Assembly: GCA_965229355.1 (NCBI GenBank)
Contig: OZ245869.1
Span: 4,340,001-4,404,000 of the forward strand
Length of the DNA: 64,000 nucleotides
Reading direction: 5' to 3'
Source: GCA-2737725 sp965229355
GTDB lineage: Bacteria; Pseudomonadota; Alphaproteobacteria; Rhodospirillales; Rhodospirillaceae
Part shown: positions 32,497 to 41,062 of the stretch, one piece after another
Numbering within the stretch: position 1 is the first letter of the stretch
Layout of the letters: each line of letters opens with the position of its first letter
The notes under the pieces: generated by a model
Databases searched by the model: none
What the model was told of the DNA's origin: nothing
What the model saw: only the letters and a program-made list of their open reading frames with translations
Position numbers and translations under genes: made by a program

Positions 32497-33903
32497 ATGA
32501 GATCCGCCTTGAAGCCATGGAGACAAATCGGTGCAGTGTGCGCCGCCTTGTCTCTTGCCCCGATGCTTGTTCCGTTCACCGCAGGTGCGCAAGATAATGA
32601 AGGCCGACGCGGCGGCATCTTTGGCGGCGGCCGTGGACGCGGTGAGCCAGCCCCTGCACAAGCAGAGCAGCCGCAGGATGATAATAGCGCACGGGACCGT
32701 GAGAACCGGGATCGCGAAAATCAAGCCCGTGAAAATCAAGCCCGCGAGAATCAAGAACGGGAGAATCGCGCGAACCAAGAGCGGGAAAATCGGGCCCGCG
32801 AGAACCAAGCACGAGAAAATCAGGAGCGCGATAACCGCGCGCGCGAAGAGCAACGCCAAGAGCGTGAGCAACAACGAGCGCAGGAACAACAACGTGCGCA
32901 AGAACGCCAACGCGACTCTGATCGTCGCGACCGCGAAGAGCAAATCCGCCGCGAGCAAAACAATAGCATCCAGAATAACGGCAGCCGCGGCGGCTTTATG
33001 AATAGCATGCCGCGCAATGTCGATAACGGGCAAGGCGGCGCGCGTGATGGCAATCGTGGCCGTGAGCGGAATGACAACGAACGTGGTGATAATGGTCGCG
33101 CACGCCAAAACCAGCCGGGCAGCCCTGGCGGTTTCATGAACGCGATGCCCGATAACAACCGCGATAACGATCGTAAAGATGGCGGTCGTAACGATAACGC
33201 TCGCAACGATAATGATCGACGCGACAACAATCGCAACGACGGAAATCGCGGCGGTGATCGCAATAATGATCGTGGCCGTGGCGATAATGATCGCAACTTT
33301 GGTGATCGTGATGGCGGCAGAGATCGCGACCGCAACTGGAGTCGGGTTGACCGCGACAACAATAACCGTGCCCGCAACTGGGGTCGCGACGATTGGAACC
33401 GCTTCTACAGCAACAATCGCAATTGGGATTGGGATCGCCGCGACTGGAATGATCGTAAGCGCTTTGGTCGCAGTCGGTACGACCACTATCGTTACCGCGA
33501 CCCAAGCCATCGTTGGCGCGGCGTGTTCCCACGCGTGATCATCCAGTCGTATTACACGCTGCCGCCGTCTTACTATAGTTTACGCTCGGGCTGGGTTGGA
33601 CCGCTGTATGATGAGGAAATCTGGCTGACCTTTGATCCAGAAGTGTACGATGCTCTGCCGAATTCGGCCCGCGAGAAGCACGAACAGGCGTTCCAGTATG
33701 CCTTGTACAGTCCGTTGGGTCAGACACAGGCATGGCGCAATGGGCCGGTGCGTGGCAGCATTACGATGATGGACGAACATTACTTCGGTGATGAATGGTG
33801 TCGTGACTTCGTGCAGACGATCAGCACGCCGACATGGCGCCGCACCACCGATGGCCGCATGTGCATCGGTTGGGGCGAACCGTGGCGTCTGGTTGATTTC
33901 TAA
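32497..33903 (+). CDS. Exported low-complexity repeat protein, cluster member B
   Basis: This is a 468-residue protein with a signal peptide (about 1-30, TAGAQ). Residues 60-155 are a five-residue repeat of the A-R-E-N-Q type, turning into Q-R-A-Q-E repeats, which should form a long charged helix. Two GGFMN-[SA]-MP motifs (about 165 and 210) then flank Asn/Asp/Arg-rich segments. The C-terminal 120 residues are folded (VIIQSYYTLPPSYYSLRSGW), closing with W-C-R-D-F-V-Q-T-I...M-C-I-G-W-G-E-P-W-R-L. ATG 32497 is preferred over TTG 32488. Its TAA overlaps the next ATG by one base. Confidence 0.7.
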   Translation: MRSALKPWRQIGAVCAALSLAPMLVPFTAGAQDNEGRRGGIFGGGRGRGEPAPAQAEQPQDDNSARDRENRDRENQARENQARENQERENRANQERENRARENQARENQERDNRAREEQRQEREQQRAQEQQRAQERQRDSDRRDREEQIRREQNNSIQNNGSRGGFMNSMPRNVDNGQGGARDGNRGRERNDNERGDNGRARQNQPGSPGGFMNAMPDNNRDNDRKDGGRNDNARNDNDRRDNNRNDGNRGGDRNNDRGRGDNDRNFGDRDGGRDRDRNWSRVDRDNNNRARNWGRDDWNRFYSNNRNWDWDRRDWNDRKRFGRSRYDHYRYRDPSHRWRGVFPRVIIQSYYTLPPSYYSLRSGWVGPLYDEEIWLTFDPEVYDALPNSAREKHEQAFQYALYSPLGQTQAWRNGPVRGSITMMDEHYFGDEWCRDFVQTISTPTWRRTTDGRMCIGWGEPWRLVDF

Positions 33904-34508
33904 TGAAACTGAGAAACACCTTAAGTCTGTCGTTAGCTTTGGCTATAGGCGCAACGGCCGCCTATGGCCAAAGCAAGCAAAGCGATAATGCGCAAAAGCC
34001 GCCGTCGTACAGTGATGCGGGGCGGCCCAGCGGCCCATTGAATCCACCCGCCAATCCAGCACCACTGACGGGCAGCAGCTTAACACCACCGACGGGAAAC
34101 TACTTAGGCAAGGGCCCCGACGGGACGGCGAATGGCTTTCAAACGGCACCCGGTTATGCGCCGCGTGGGCAAGAGCATCGCACACAGGCACCGCTGAAAA
34201 ACACGACAGCCCTGCCCAACTCCTCTGTCGTCGTAACAATGCCGCCGGCATCTACAGGCCGCCAAGGCTTGCCCTCGCAAACCTGGGGCATGCTGACACC
34301 GCGCCAGCAAGACTTGCACCGCCAAGCCGAAGCCTTGGCGATGTCATCCGCACTGGGTGAAGGCTTTAATTGGAGCGACGATGACCGGTATGGCGAAGTG
34401 CGTGTTGTGGCAGACCGCCTGAGCAACAACCGTCCCTGCCGCGACTTTGCGCACTATGTACTGATCGATGGTCAGCGCATTAACGGCACCACGACGATCT
34501 GCCGGTAG
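33903..34508 (+). CDS. Exported proline-rich protein, cluster member C
   Basis: This 201-residue protein has a signal peptide (about 1-22, AAYGQ). A Pro/Gly/Asn-rich unstructured middle (about 25-110) and a C-terminal segment follow. That segment ends P-C-R-D-F-A-H-Y-V...T-T-I-C-R, the same C-R-D-F...C signature as in the two genes before it. Its ATG overlaps the stop of member B (TAATG), so the two are translationally coupled. No family is recognised beyond this signature. Confidence 0.65.
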   Translation: MKLRNTLSLSLALAIGATAAYGQSKQSDNAQKPPSYSDAGRPSGPLNPPANPAPLTGSSLTPPTGNYLGKGPDGTANGFQTAPGYAPRGQEHRTQAPLKNTTALPNSSVVVTMPPASTGRQGLPSQTWGMLTPRQQDLHRQAEALAMSSALGEGFNWSDDDRYGEVRVVADRLSNNRPCRDFAHYVLIDGQRINGTTTICR

Positions 34509-34549
34509 CGACTTAAATTTTCTGATAACAAATTAAAGTGATGATTTTA

Positions 34550-34567
34550 GGCCTGACATAACAGGCC
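34550..34567. promoter_or_regulatory. Palindrome before the putative zinc-uptake genes
   Basis: GGCCTG-ACATAA-CAGGCC is a perfect 6-bp inverted repeat ending 21 bases before the ATG at 34589. It could be an operator, for instance for a zinc-responsive regulator. It does not match the AT-rich Zur sites I know, so this is only a candidate. It could also act as a terminator stem for the cluster before it, but there is no T tract. Confidence 0.35.
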
Positions 34568-34588
34568 AGACTGTATATTGCTGACAGC

Positions 34589-34930
34589 ATGATGTTCTCC
34601 TCCACACATGACACAGCTTATATGCAGGACGGCACCGTTCGCCGCCGCCGCACATGGCTGTGGATGCTGCTGGTTCTGATCGCCGCGCAATTTGCGCTGC
34701 TGCTCCACCAATTCGAACACCATACGCACTTTGAAGTTACCACCACCGAAGACTGCGCACTTTGCAGTTTTGCCTCTGGCATGGCGGCAGCCCCGCCCAC
34801 GCAAAGCATTGCCATACCGCTGTTCACCTCAGCGCTTATTCTGTTTGCGGCCTTTACCGACACCCTGACACCGCGCCCTGCGGCACTTGGGTTTTTCGCC
34901 CGCGGCCCGCCTGCACCTCTCTCCGCCTAA
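34589..34930 (+). CDS. His/Cys-containing small membrane protein beside a ZnuD-like receptor
   Basis: This 113-residue protein has a basic N-terminus, a membrane helix at about 23-39, then a metal-ligand-like segment H40-Q-F-E-H44-H-T-H47 followed by C56-A-L-C59. A second hydrophobic segment lies at about 79-93. Small membrane proteins with H...H...C-x-x-C next to zinc-type TonB receptors resemble the DUF2946 group. The receptor starts 82 bases downstream on the same strand. A role in zinc or other metal handling is inferred from this context. Confidence 0.6.
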   Translation: MMFSSTHDTAYMQDGTVRRRRTWLWMLLVLIAAQFALLLHQFEHHTHFEVTTTEDCALCSFASGMAAAPPTQSIAIPLFTSALILFAAFTDTLTPRPAALGFFARGPPAPLSA

Positions 34931-35012
34931 ATCACATCGTTAAAGCCACTACTTCGCGAGGTGAAAGCCTCAGCGAAGTGCATGAGTATTTTTAAGTCTC
35001 TGGAGAGAGTCT

Positions 35013-37022
35013 ATGTCACGCCCGTATTCCGGCCGCGCAATATTTGCGCGCGCATTCTTTTTATCCCTAACCGCTAGCAGCAGTTTGATCTCTATCGCAT
35101 CTGCAGCCGAAGCCGATCCGAAACTGGAAGAAATTATTGTCACAGCTTCACCTGTGACATCGAACCCTGATGACTTGGCCACACACGTCGGCCAAGTGGG
35201 CCGCGATGATATTTTGCGGCTAGGTGGCTCTAACCTTTCTGATGCCCTCAGCACTGTACCCGGCGTTACTGGCTCCAGCTTTGCAGCAGGCGCCAGCCGC
35301 CCGATCATTCGTGGGTTTGATACCAACCGCGTGCGCATTTTAGAAAACGGCATCGGCAGCTTTGATGTGTCTGACGTCGGGCCTGATCACGGCGTGCCGA
35401 TTGATCCGCTGTCGACACAGAAAATTGAAGTGGTGCGGGGTGCCGCAACATTACGCTATGGCAGCCAGGCCATTGGCGGCGTGGTAAACGCCATCAACAC
35501 CCGCGTTCCGATTGATTTAGAGGACCAAGGCACATCCGGCGAAGTACTGGGCAGTTTAGGAACGGGTGCGAATTTACGCGAGGCCGCTGCCATGATTGAT
35601 AACCGATCAGGCAATTGGGCCGTCCACGCGGATGGCTTTGTGCGCCGGACCGGTGATTACAATATTCCAGGCGGCGAGCAATCAAACTCGTTCTTCCGGG
35701 GGGACGGCTTCTCGCTTGGGACAGGCTATATCGGCAGCAGTGCCAAAACAGGTGCCGCAGTTGTGCACTACGATGCCAAATACGGCATTCCTGGCGAAGA
35801 GAACTACATCGACATGCGCCAAACCAAGGGCATGTTCCGCTCATCATTCGATGTTGGCAACAGCATTATCGATAAGGTGAATGCGGATGCTGGATATGCA
35901 GACTACCAACACAGCGAGAAAGATGAAGTAGGCGAAGCGCAATCAACATTCATCGACAAAGAGTGGGATAGCCGTATTGAAGCGATCTTAAACCCCACCG
36001 GCGTATTCTCAGCTGCGGCGGTTGGCGCGCAAGTGCAACACCGCAAGTTCTCAGGCCTTGGCGAAGGCGCTGATTACTTATTGCCCACCAAAACAGTCAG
36101 CGCTGCAGTGTTTGGCTTTGCCGAAGCGCCGCTAAGCGACACCCTCAAACTGCAAACGGGCGCACGTACCGAATATGTAGATATCAACGGTACGCCACTG
36201 ACGAATGTGGAAACGTCCAAAGACTATACGCTACTCAGTGGATCGTTAGGCCTTGTCGTGAGCCCGAGCGATACTCTGATTTTTGGTTTGACCGCCAGCA
36301 GTGCCGCGCGCGCGCCCGCACAGACTGAATTGTTTGCACGCGGGCCCCACGACGGCTCGCAAACCTTCGAACTGGGCAACGCGGACTTGAAAATCGAGCG
36401 CTCGAACGCGCTGGAAGCGACATTGCGGGCAAAAATATCTGGGGTGGAAATTGAAACCTCAGCCTGGGCCGCGCGGTTTGATAACTATATCTATGGACGA
36501 CTTACGGGCCGCGTCTGCGAGGAAGATGGCACCTGCAGTGTGAATGGCTTGGGTGAATTGCGCGAGCTCGTCTACGAACCGCACGACGCATGGTTCCGGG
36601 GGCTTGAAGCCAAAGCCACAGTACCGATTGTTCAAAGTACTGCTGGAACGTTGAAGTGGGATGTGATGGCCGACTATGTGCGCGCGACCCTCACCAACAA
36701 TGCAGGCAACGTCCCCCGCATTGCGCCTTATCGCATCGGCAGTGGTTTGAATTGGGAGAGCGATGCGTTCGATACCGGCGTGCGTGTGACTTACACCGGT
36801 GCGCAAAAGAAAGTCGGGATCAGGGAAACGCCAACCGACGGCTACACCTCCCTGGATGCGCATATTGCTTGGCGGCCATTATCGTCCACGCCCGGCTTTC
36901 AAGTACAATTGGTGGGCCGCAACCTGACAGATTCCGAACAGCGCAGTGCAGTCGCGTTGAATAAGGATGATGTGATGCTTCCGGGCCGGGATGTACGCCT
37001 CATGGTCCGCACAACATTCTAG
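35013..37022 (+). CDS. TonB-dependent receptor, ZnuD-like
   Basis: This 669-residue outer-membrane receptor has a signal peptide (about 1-32), a TonB-box-like EEIIVTAS near residue 40, and a plug domain to about 170. A 22-strand-type barrel then ends in VRTTF (C-terminal Phe). The plug wording (LSDALSTVPGV, GASRPIIRGFDTNRVRILENGIG, DVSDVGPDHGVPIDPL) closely follows the ZnuD zinc-receptor family. It probably takes up zinc or a zinc-chelate across the outer membrane. The gene before it encodes a His/Cys-rich membrane protein, which supports a metal role. A terminator-like hairpin follows. Confidence 0.8.
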   Translation: MSRPYSGRAIFARAFFLSLTASSSLISIASAAEADPKLEEIIVTASPVTSNPDDLATHVGQVGRDDILRLGGSNLSDALSTVPGVTGSSFAAGASRPIIRGFDTNRVRILENGIGSFDVSDVGPDHGVPIDPLSTQKIEVVRGAATLRYGSQAIGGVVNAINTRVPIDLEDQGTSGEVLGSLGTGANLREAAAMIDNRSGNWAVHADGFVRRTGDYNIPGGEQSNSFFRGDGFSLGTGYIGSSAKTGAAVVHYDAKYGIPGEENYIDMRQTKGMFRSSFDVGNSIIDKVNADAGYADYQHSEKDEVGEAQSTFIDKEWDSRIEAILNPTGVFSAAAVGAQVQHRKFSGLGEGADYLLPTKTVSAAVFGFAEAPLSDTLKLQTGARTEYVDINGTPLTNVETSKDYTLLSGSLGLVVSPSDTLIFGLTASSAARAPAQTELFARGPHDGSQTFELGNADLKIERSNALEATLRAKISGVEIETSAWAARFDNYIYGRLTGRVCEEDGTCSVNGLGELRELVYEPHDAWFRGLEAKATVPIVQSTAGTLKWDVMADYVRATLTNNAGNVPRIAPYRIGSGLNWESDAFDTGVRVTYTGAQKKVGIRETPTDGYTSLDAHIAWRPLSSTPGFQVQLVGRNLTDSEQRSAVALNKDDVMLPGRDVRLMVRTTF

Positions 37023-37030
37023 GCAGTAAG

Positions 37031-37066
37031 AACGCGGTGTGGGTTCACCTGCACCGCGTTTCTGTT
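37031..37066 (+). terminator. Terminator of the ZnuD-like receptor gene
   Basis: AACGCGGTG (37031-37039) pairs with CACCGCGTT (37052-37060), with GGT/ACC pairing inside the loop, followed by TCTGTTT. The T tract is imperfect, so termination may be partial. Confidence 0.65.
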
Positions 37067-37078
37067 TAATCTGGGTGC

Positions 37079-37609
37079 ATGACCGTTTCCTTACGCTTAG
37101 CCACACTGACTGATATCCCCGTTTTGCATCCGCTGATGAACGCGGCGATCAGCGAACTGTTAAAGCCCTACTTGAACGCGGCTGAAGTGGAAGCGTCGTT
37201 CGAGATCATGGGCATGGACACACAACTGATTACCGACGGCACCTATTTTGTCGCCATGATTGGCGATGACATCGCTGGCTGTGGCGGCTGGAGTCGCCGC
37301 GCTACGATGTTTGGCGGTGATCACTCGGGAGGCCGTGATGCCGCGCTGTTAAACAAAACAACTGATGCCGCGCGCGTGCGAGCCATGTACACCTCGCCGC
37401 ACTTCACGCGCCGTGGTGTGGGCCGTGCGATCTTAAATGCCTGCGAAGACGCAGCACGTGCGGAAGGTTTTAACCGCGTTGAACTGGTGGCGACGATGGC
37501 CGGGCAACCGCTGTATGCGGCATGTGGTTATCAGCCCATCGAAGACATGACATCGGTCACATCGACAGGTGTGACCATTCCGCTGATGCGCATGGGGAAG
37601 CCCGTTTAA
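37079..37609 (+). CDS. GNAT-family N-acetyltransferase
   Basis: This 176-residue cytoplasmic enzyme has the acetyl-CoA pyrophosphate-binding loop T-R-R-G-V-G-R in the segment AMYTSPHFTRRGVGRAI. Motif B has LYAACGYQPIED, standard for GNATs. The N-terminal part (LRLATLTDIPVLHPLMNAAI) is also typical. The acceptor is unknown. Its stop overlaps the convergent CPBP gene by four bases. Confidence 0.8.
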   Translation: MTVSLRLATLTDIPVLHPLMNAAISELLKPYLNAAEVEASFEIMGMDTQLITDGTYFVAMIGDDIAGCGGWSRRATMFGGDHSGGRDAALLNKTTDAARVRAMYTSPHFTRRGVGRAILNACEDAARAEGFNRVELVATMAGQPLYAACGYQPIEDMTSVTSTGVTIPLMRMGKPV

Positions 37610-38451
37610 AGCTTGGGTAAAGTAGCGCGGTCGCGCAGCACTTTCACGCCAACAAAAAACACCAGCGCAAACATGAGACCAGGGATCACGCCGGACTCAC
37701 CACTCAAATATGGGCTGAGGGCCCCTGGCTGATTGAAAATCTCGAACGCTGTTTGCATGAAAAAATTATGCGCGGCGTGATACATGGTGGCAACCCATAC
37801 CGAGCCTGACGCCATACGCAGCCAGCCCACGATAGCGCCTGCGAAGATGATGGTGACCATAAACAATGCCACAGAGACAATGGGCATCGCGGAACTCGCA
37901 TAGCCGCCACCCAAGATCAGCGGGAGGTGCCACAGCCCCCAAATAACGGAGTTCACCAACAACGGGCGTTGTACGCCTGCGTCATAAAGCTTGGGCAGCA
38001 AGAACCCGCGCCAGCCCAATTCTTCACCCAACGCGCCGATGTATCCGATAACAACCGAAATCAGCGTGATGCGCAGCAGGAGTTCACCAAGCGATGATGC
38101 ACCGTTGCGCTGAATGGCAGCGTCAGAGGGAATACGCATCTCGCTAATGCCCAAACCCCACGACAGCGCATAAGACAGTGCCGCGACTAAGAGTGGAACA
38201 CCAATCGCCAGCGCCCAGAAACGGAGCGCGCCGATACGCCAGCCCACATCGGCCAAACCCATACGCGTAGCGCCACGATACGCGAGGCTGACCAGCCCCG
38301 GCATCCACATCACCAACAAAATGAAATTACCTACCTTGGCCATGCCGCCGGTCGCAATCACGTAGCCCATCACCAGCCACGACAACGCAAAGGTAATGAT
38401 GGTGTACGTTAGAACATGTCTGCGCGCTGCCGCTTGCTGTGCATCGCCCAT
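37606..38451 (-). CDS. CPBP-family intramembrane glutamic endopeptidase
   Basis: This 281-residue inner-membrane protein has about seven or eight helices. The CPBP (CAAX protease and bacteriocin-processing) motifs are present: E-E-L-G-W-R in GALGEELGWRGFLLPKL, NSVIWGLWHLPL with the second His, and a late YHAAHNFF. These residues form the glutamic protease site of the family. GAGG 5 bases before the ATG at 38451 supports that start; a TTG at 38487 overlapping the thiolase stop is an alternative. It is the last gene of the biotin-linked operon, and its link to biotin is unclear. Confidence 0.75.
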   Translation of the reverse strand: MGDAQQAAARRHVLTYTIITFALSWLVMGYVIATGGMAKVGNFILLVMWMPGLVSLAYRGATRMGLADVGWRIGALRFWALAIGVPLLVAALSYALSWGLGISEMRIPSDAAIQRNGASSLGELLLRITLISVVIGYIGALGEELGWRGFLLPKLYDAGVQRPLLVNSVIWGLWHLPLILGGGYASSAMPIVSVALFMVTIIFAGAIVGWLRMASGSVWVATMYHAAHNFFMQTAFEIFNQPGALSPYLSGESGVIPGLMFALVFFVGVKVLRDRATLPKL

Positions 38452-38483
38452 GTTGGCCTCTGTTGGTTCTGGCCTCGTTCGGA

Positions 38484-39635
38484 TCAAATCATCCGTTCGA
38501 AGAGTGTAGCCAATCCCATGCCGCCGCCAATGCCTAAGGTGGCTAACCCACGACTACCGCCGTCACGACGGATCAGTTCAGTAAACATCCGCACCACCAA
38601 AATGGCGCCCGAGGCCCCATACGGATGCCCTAACGCCAACGCCCCGCCGCCCAAATTCAACTGGTCATCCAAGATGCTCAGTTTATCGGTACAGGCGAGT
38701 ACTTGCGCCGCAAAGGCTTCGTTGAATTCCACCAAATCAATATCGGCCATGGAAAACCCCTGGCGCTTTAACAGCTTTTGCACGGCTGGCACGGGGCCAA
38801 TGCCCAACAAATTGGGGTCAACGCCTGCAACCGTTGAATCGATGACGCTCATGCCTTCATCAATACCAAGCTCATCGACTTTATCTTGCGACATGATCAA
38901 TACAGCCGCAGCACCGTCATTGATGGGGCATGCATTCCCAGCTGTAACGGTGCCTTGCGGATCAAACACCGGCTGAAGTGATTTTAATTTCTCAAGCGTT
39001 GTATCGGCACGCGGGCATTCATCGTGATCCAACACAATGTTGCCACCCTCGCGGATGGGCACCAGTTCGGCGGCAAATCGTTTTTCAGCTGCCGCTGAAA
39101 TTGCTTTTTGATGGCTATGCAGCGCGAACGAATCCTGCCGCGCACGACTAATTTTATATTCGCGCGCGACATTCTCAGCCGCTGATCCCATATCGGGATC
39201 ACCAACAAAATCGGGCGAGAAGCGCGCGCGTGTAAACGGCTTGGGGGCTTCAGAGCCATCGCCGGTGTCGTAGCGCAAAGGTGCGGTGGAGGTACTTTCA
39301 ACGCCGCCCGCGATATAAATGTCGCCTGCACCTGCTTCAATTAAACGCGCCGCCATGTTGATGGCCTCAAGCCCCGAGCCACACTGACGATCAACGGTGA
39401 CACCCGGAATAGAAACCGGAAAGCCTGCTTGCAACGCAGACAACCGCGCAGGGTTACCACCAGGGCCTGCGGCGTTACCCATAATCACATCGTCGATTTG
39501 CTCCGGCTTTAATTTTGCATCTGCCAATAGCGCCTGGAACACAGGAGCGGCAAGTTCCTCAACACGGAAACGGCGTAAAGACCCGCGCAGTTTGCCCACG
39601 GGCGTGCGGCGGGCAGCAACAATAACAGCTCTCAT
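38484..39635 (-). CDS. Thiolase-family acetyl-CoA C-acyltransferase, YhfS-like
   Basis: This 383-residue protein is a thiolase. The nucleophile is C85 in VDRQCGSGLEAI, the NEAFAAQ motif is present, and H337 lies in LGHPYGASGA. The segment that usually reads L-C-I-G-G-G-M-G reads L-G-I-G-G-G-M-G, so the second catalytic Cys is Gly368. The enzyme may therefore condense or transfer acyl groups differently from degradative thiolases. Its start overlaps the acyl-CoA ligase stop by four bases. In bacilli, yhfS (thiolase) and yhfT (ligase) neighbour bioY and belong to the biotin regulon. A pimelate or biotin-precursor role is inferred. Confidence 0.8.
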   Translation of the reverse strand: MRAVIVAARRTPVGKLRGSLRRFRVEELAAPVFQALLADAKLKPEQIDDVIMGNAAGPGGNPARLSALQAGFPVSIPGVTVDRQCGSGLEAINMAARLIEAGAGDIYIAGGVESTSTAPLRYDTGDGSEAPKPFTRARFSPDFVGDPDMGSAAENVAREYKISRARQDSFALHSHQKAISAAAEKRFAAELVPIREGGNIVLDHDECPRADTTLEKLKSLQPVFDPQGTVTAGNACPINDGAAAVLIMSQDKVDELGIDEGMSVIDSTVAGVDPNLLGIGPVPAVQKLLKRQGFSMADIDLVEFNEAFAAQVLACTDKLSILDDQLNLGGGALALGHPYGASGAILVVRMFTELIRRDGGSRGLATLGIGGGMGLATLFERMI

Positions 39636-41062
39636 GACAACACCTGCAACTGACCGTTCCGCAATTTACGCAGCACATCACCACGGTCGATTTTACCACT
39701 GGCCGTATGTGCAAAGGCCGGAATTTTGTACCAGCGGCGCGGATGTTTATACGAGGGCAAATGTGCGGCGCAGTGTTTTTTTATTGCCGCCAAATCTGCA
39801 CCTTCACCCGCAATCACAGCAGTCACAATTTGCCCCCAGCGTTCGTCATCATCACCGAACACAAAAGCTTCAGCCACACCGGGCGCGCTTGCCAAAACAG
39901 CATCCACTTCCTGCGGATACACGTTGAGACCACCGCTGATAACCATGTCGCCTTCACGCCCCACAAGCGTGAGGAAGCCCCGCGCATCCAGCGACCCACG
40001 ATCACCGACCGTGGCCCAGCCGTTGCGCATGCGAAATCCGGTGCCATCGGTTTCGCCCACGTAGCCGGATGAAATCATATCGCTTTGAACCCAGACGATG
40101 CCGATCTCGCCCACATCTGCCGCGCTGCCATCATCACGCGCCACTTTAAGCGTGACGCCTGAAAACGCACGGCCCACGGATTCGAACGGGCAACCTTCGC
40201 TTTGCTTAGCGATGGTGACAAAACTGAGTTCAGATGCGCCGTAGTATTCGACAATCTGTGCTTTCGGAAAGGCGCGTGCCAATCGCGCACGCAGTTTTGG
40301 CGGCAACTTTGCCCCGGCTGTGATGATGGTTGTCACCGCATCGCTACTTTGGCGCGGGTGCGCATCCAACATCAAATCCAACACTGTCGGCGCAGCAGCA
40401 ATGGTGTTCACGCGGCCACTGCACGCCAAATCCATCATCCGATCAGAATCAAAGCGCGGCTCAAAGAAAACAACGCCACCTGCGTTTAAGGTTTCAACAG
40501 CTGCATACAACGACAGGCCGTGGCTTAATGGCCCAGGCACCAGCATGCTTGTTTTATCGCTGATACCGTACTCACGCACGGAAGCCCCAAACGATGTTGT
40601 CCACGTCGCATGATTGCGAATGAACGCTTTTGGGGTTCCTGTGGTGCCCGATGTAAAGCCAATCAGAAACGGCATATCCGGCATGGGCTGCGACAACACG
40701 GCCCGCGTGTGATCTTGCGCATTGCGCCAAGTGCTGGCCTCAGCCGTATCGGTGAATAGCAGATGCGGCGCATGCATTTTGACCATCAGGTCAAACGTTT
40801 CCAGTGGCCAACGCGGCTCGAACAAGACAAACACCGCGCCTGCATGAATCGCGCCGAAGAAAATTTCTAACAATACTGGATGATTATGCAGCGACACCGC
40901 AACGCGGCGCGCACGTTTGATATCCACACCCGCCGCAACAGCCCGCACGTGCTGCGTAAAACTTGCGTAGGTGATGGCGGTGTCGCCAAAAACAATCGCG
41001 GGCGCATCGGGATTGCGCGCAGCGGCGGCGAACACGCCATCTGTGACCAACACCGCCGTCAT
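39632..41062 (-). CDS. AMP-binding acyl-CoA ligase, YhfT-like
   Basis: This 476-residue enzyme of the adenylate-forming superfamily has the P-loop GFTSGTTGTPKAF, A5 YGASELS, the A8-like hinge GREGDMVISGG, and catalytic Lys in SGKIDRGDVL. It is somewhat shorter than typical fatty acyl-CoA ligases. The reaction would be ATP-dependent activation of a carboxylate to its CoA thioester. It sits between bioY and the thiolase with four-base overlaps on both sides. By analogy with the bioY-linked yhfT gene of bacilli, a pimelate-related or fatty-acid substrate is suggested; this is not proven. Confidence 0.8.
   Translation of the reverse strand: MTAVLVTDGVFAAAARNPDAPAIVFGDTAITYASFTQHVRAVAAGVDIKRARRVAVSLHNHPVLLEIFFGAIHAGAVFVLFEPRWPLETFDLMVKMHAPHLLFTDTAEASTWRNAQDHTRAVLSQPMPDMPFLIGFTSGTTGTPKAFIRNHATWTTSFGASVREYGISDKTSMLVPGPLSHGLSLYAAVETLNAGGVVFFEPRFDSDRMMDLACSGRVNTIAAAPTVLDLMLDAHPRQSSDAVTTIITAGAKLPPKLRARLARAFPKAQIVEYYGASELSFVTIAKQSEGCPFESVGRAFSGVTLKVARDDGSAADVGEIGIVWVQSDMISSGYVGETDGTGFRMRNGWATVGDRGSLDARGFLTLVGREGDMVISGGLNVYPQEVDAVLASAPGVAEAFVFGDDDERWGQIVTAVIAGEGADLAAIKKHCAAHLPSYKHPRRWYKIPAFAHTASGKIDRGDVLRKLRNGQLQVLS

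Noticed and set aside
32696..32960. Regular 15-base repeats resembling a CRISPR array
   Set aside because: The repeats are in frame in a signal-peptide-bearing gene, are contiguous without spacers and encode A-R-E-N-Q units. They are protein repeats, not CRISPR.
32341..33510. 389-residue antisense frame rich in Val, Ile, Ala and Thr opposite protein B
   Set aside because: It is the shadow of GAT, CGC, AAC and CGT codons of the Arg/Asp/Asn-rich gene read backward. It has no ribosome site and no recognisable domain, and it also runs through the neighbouring intergenic region.
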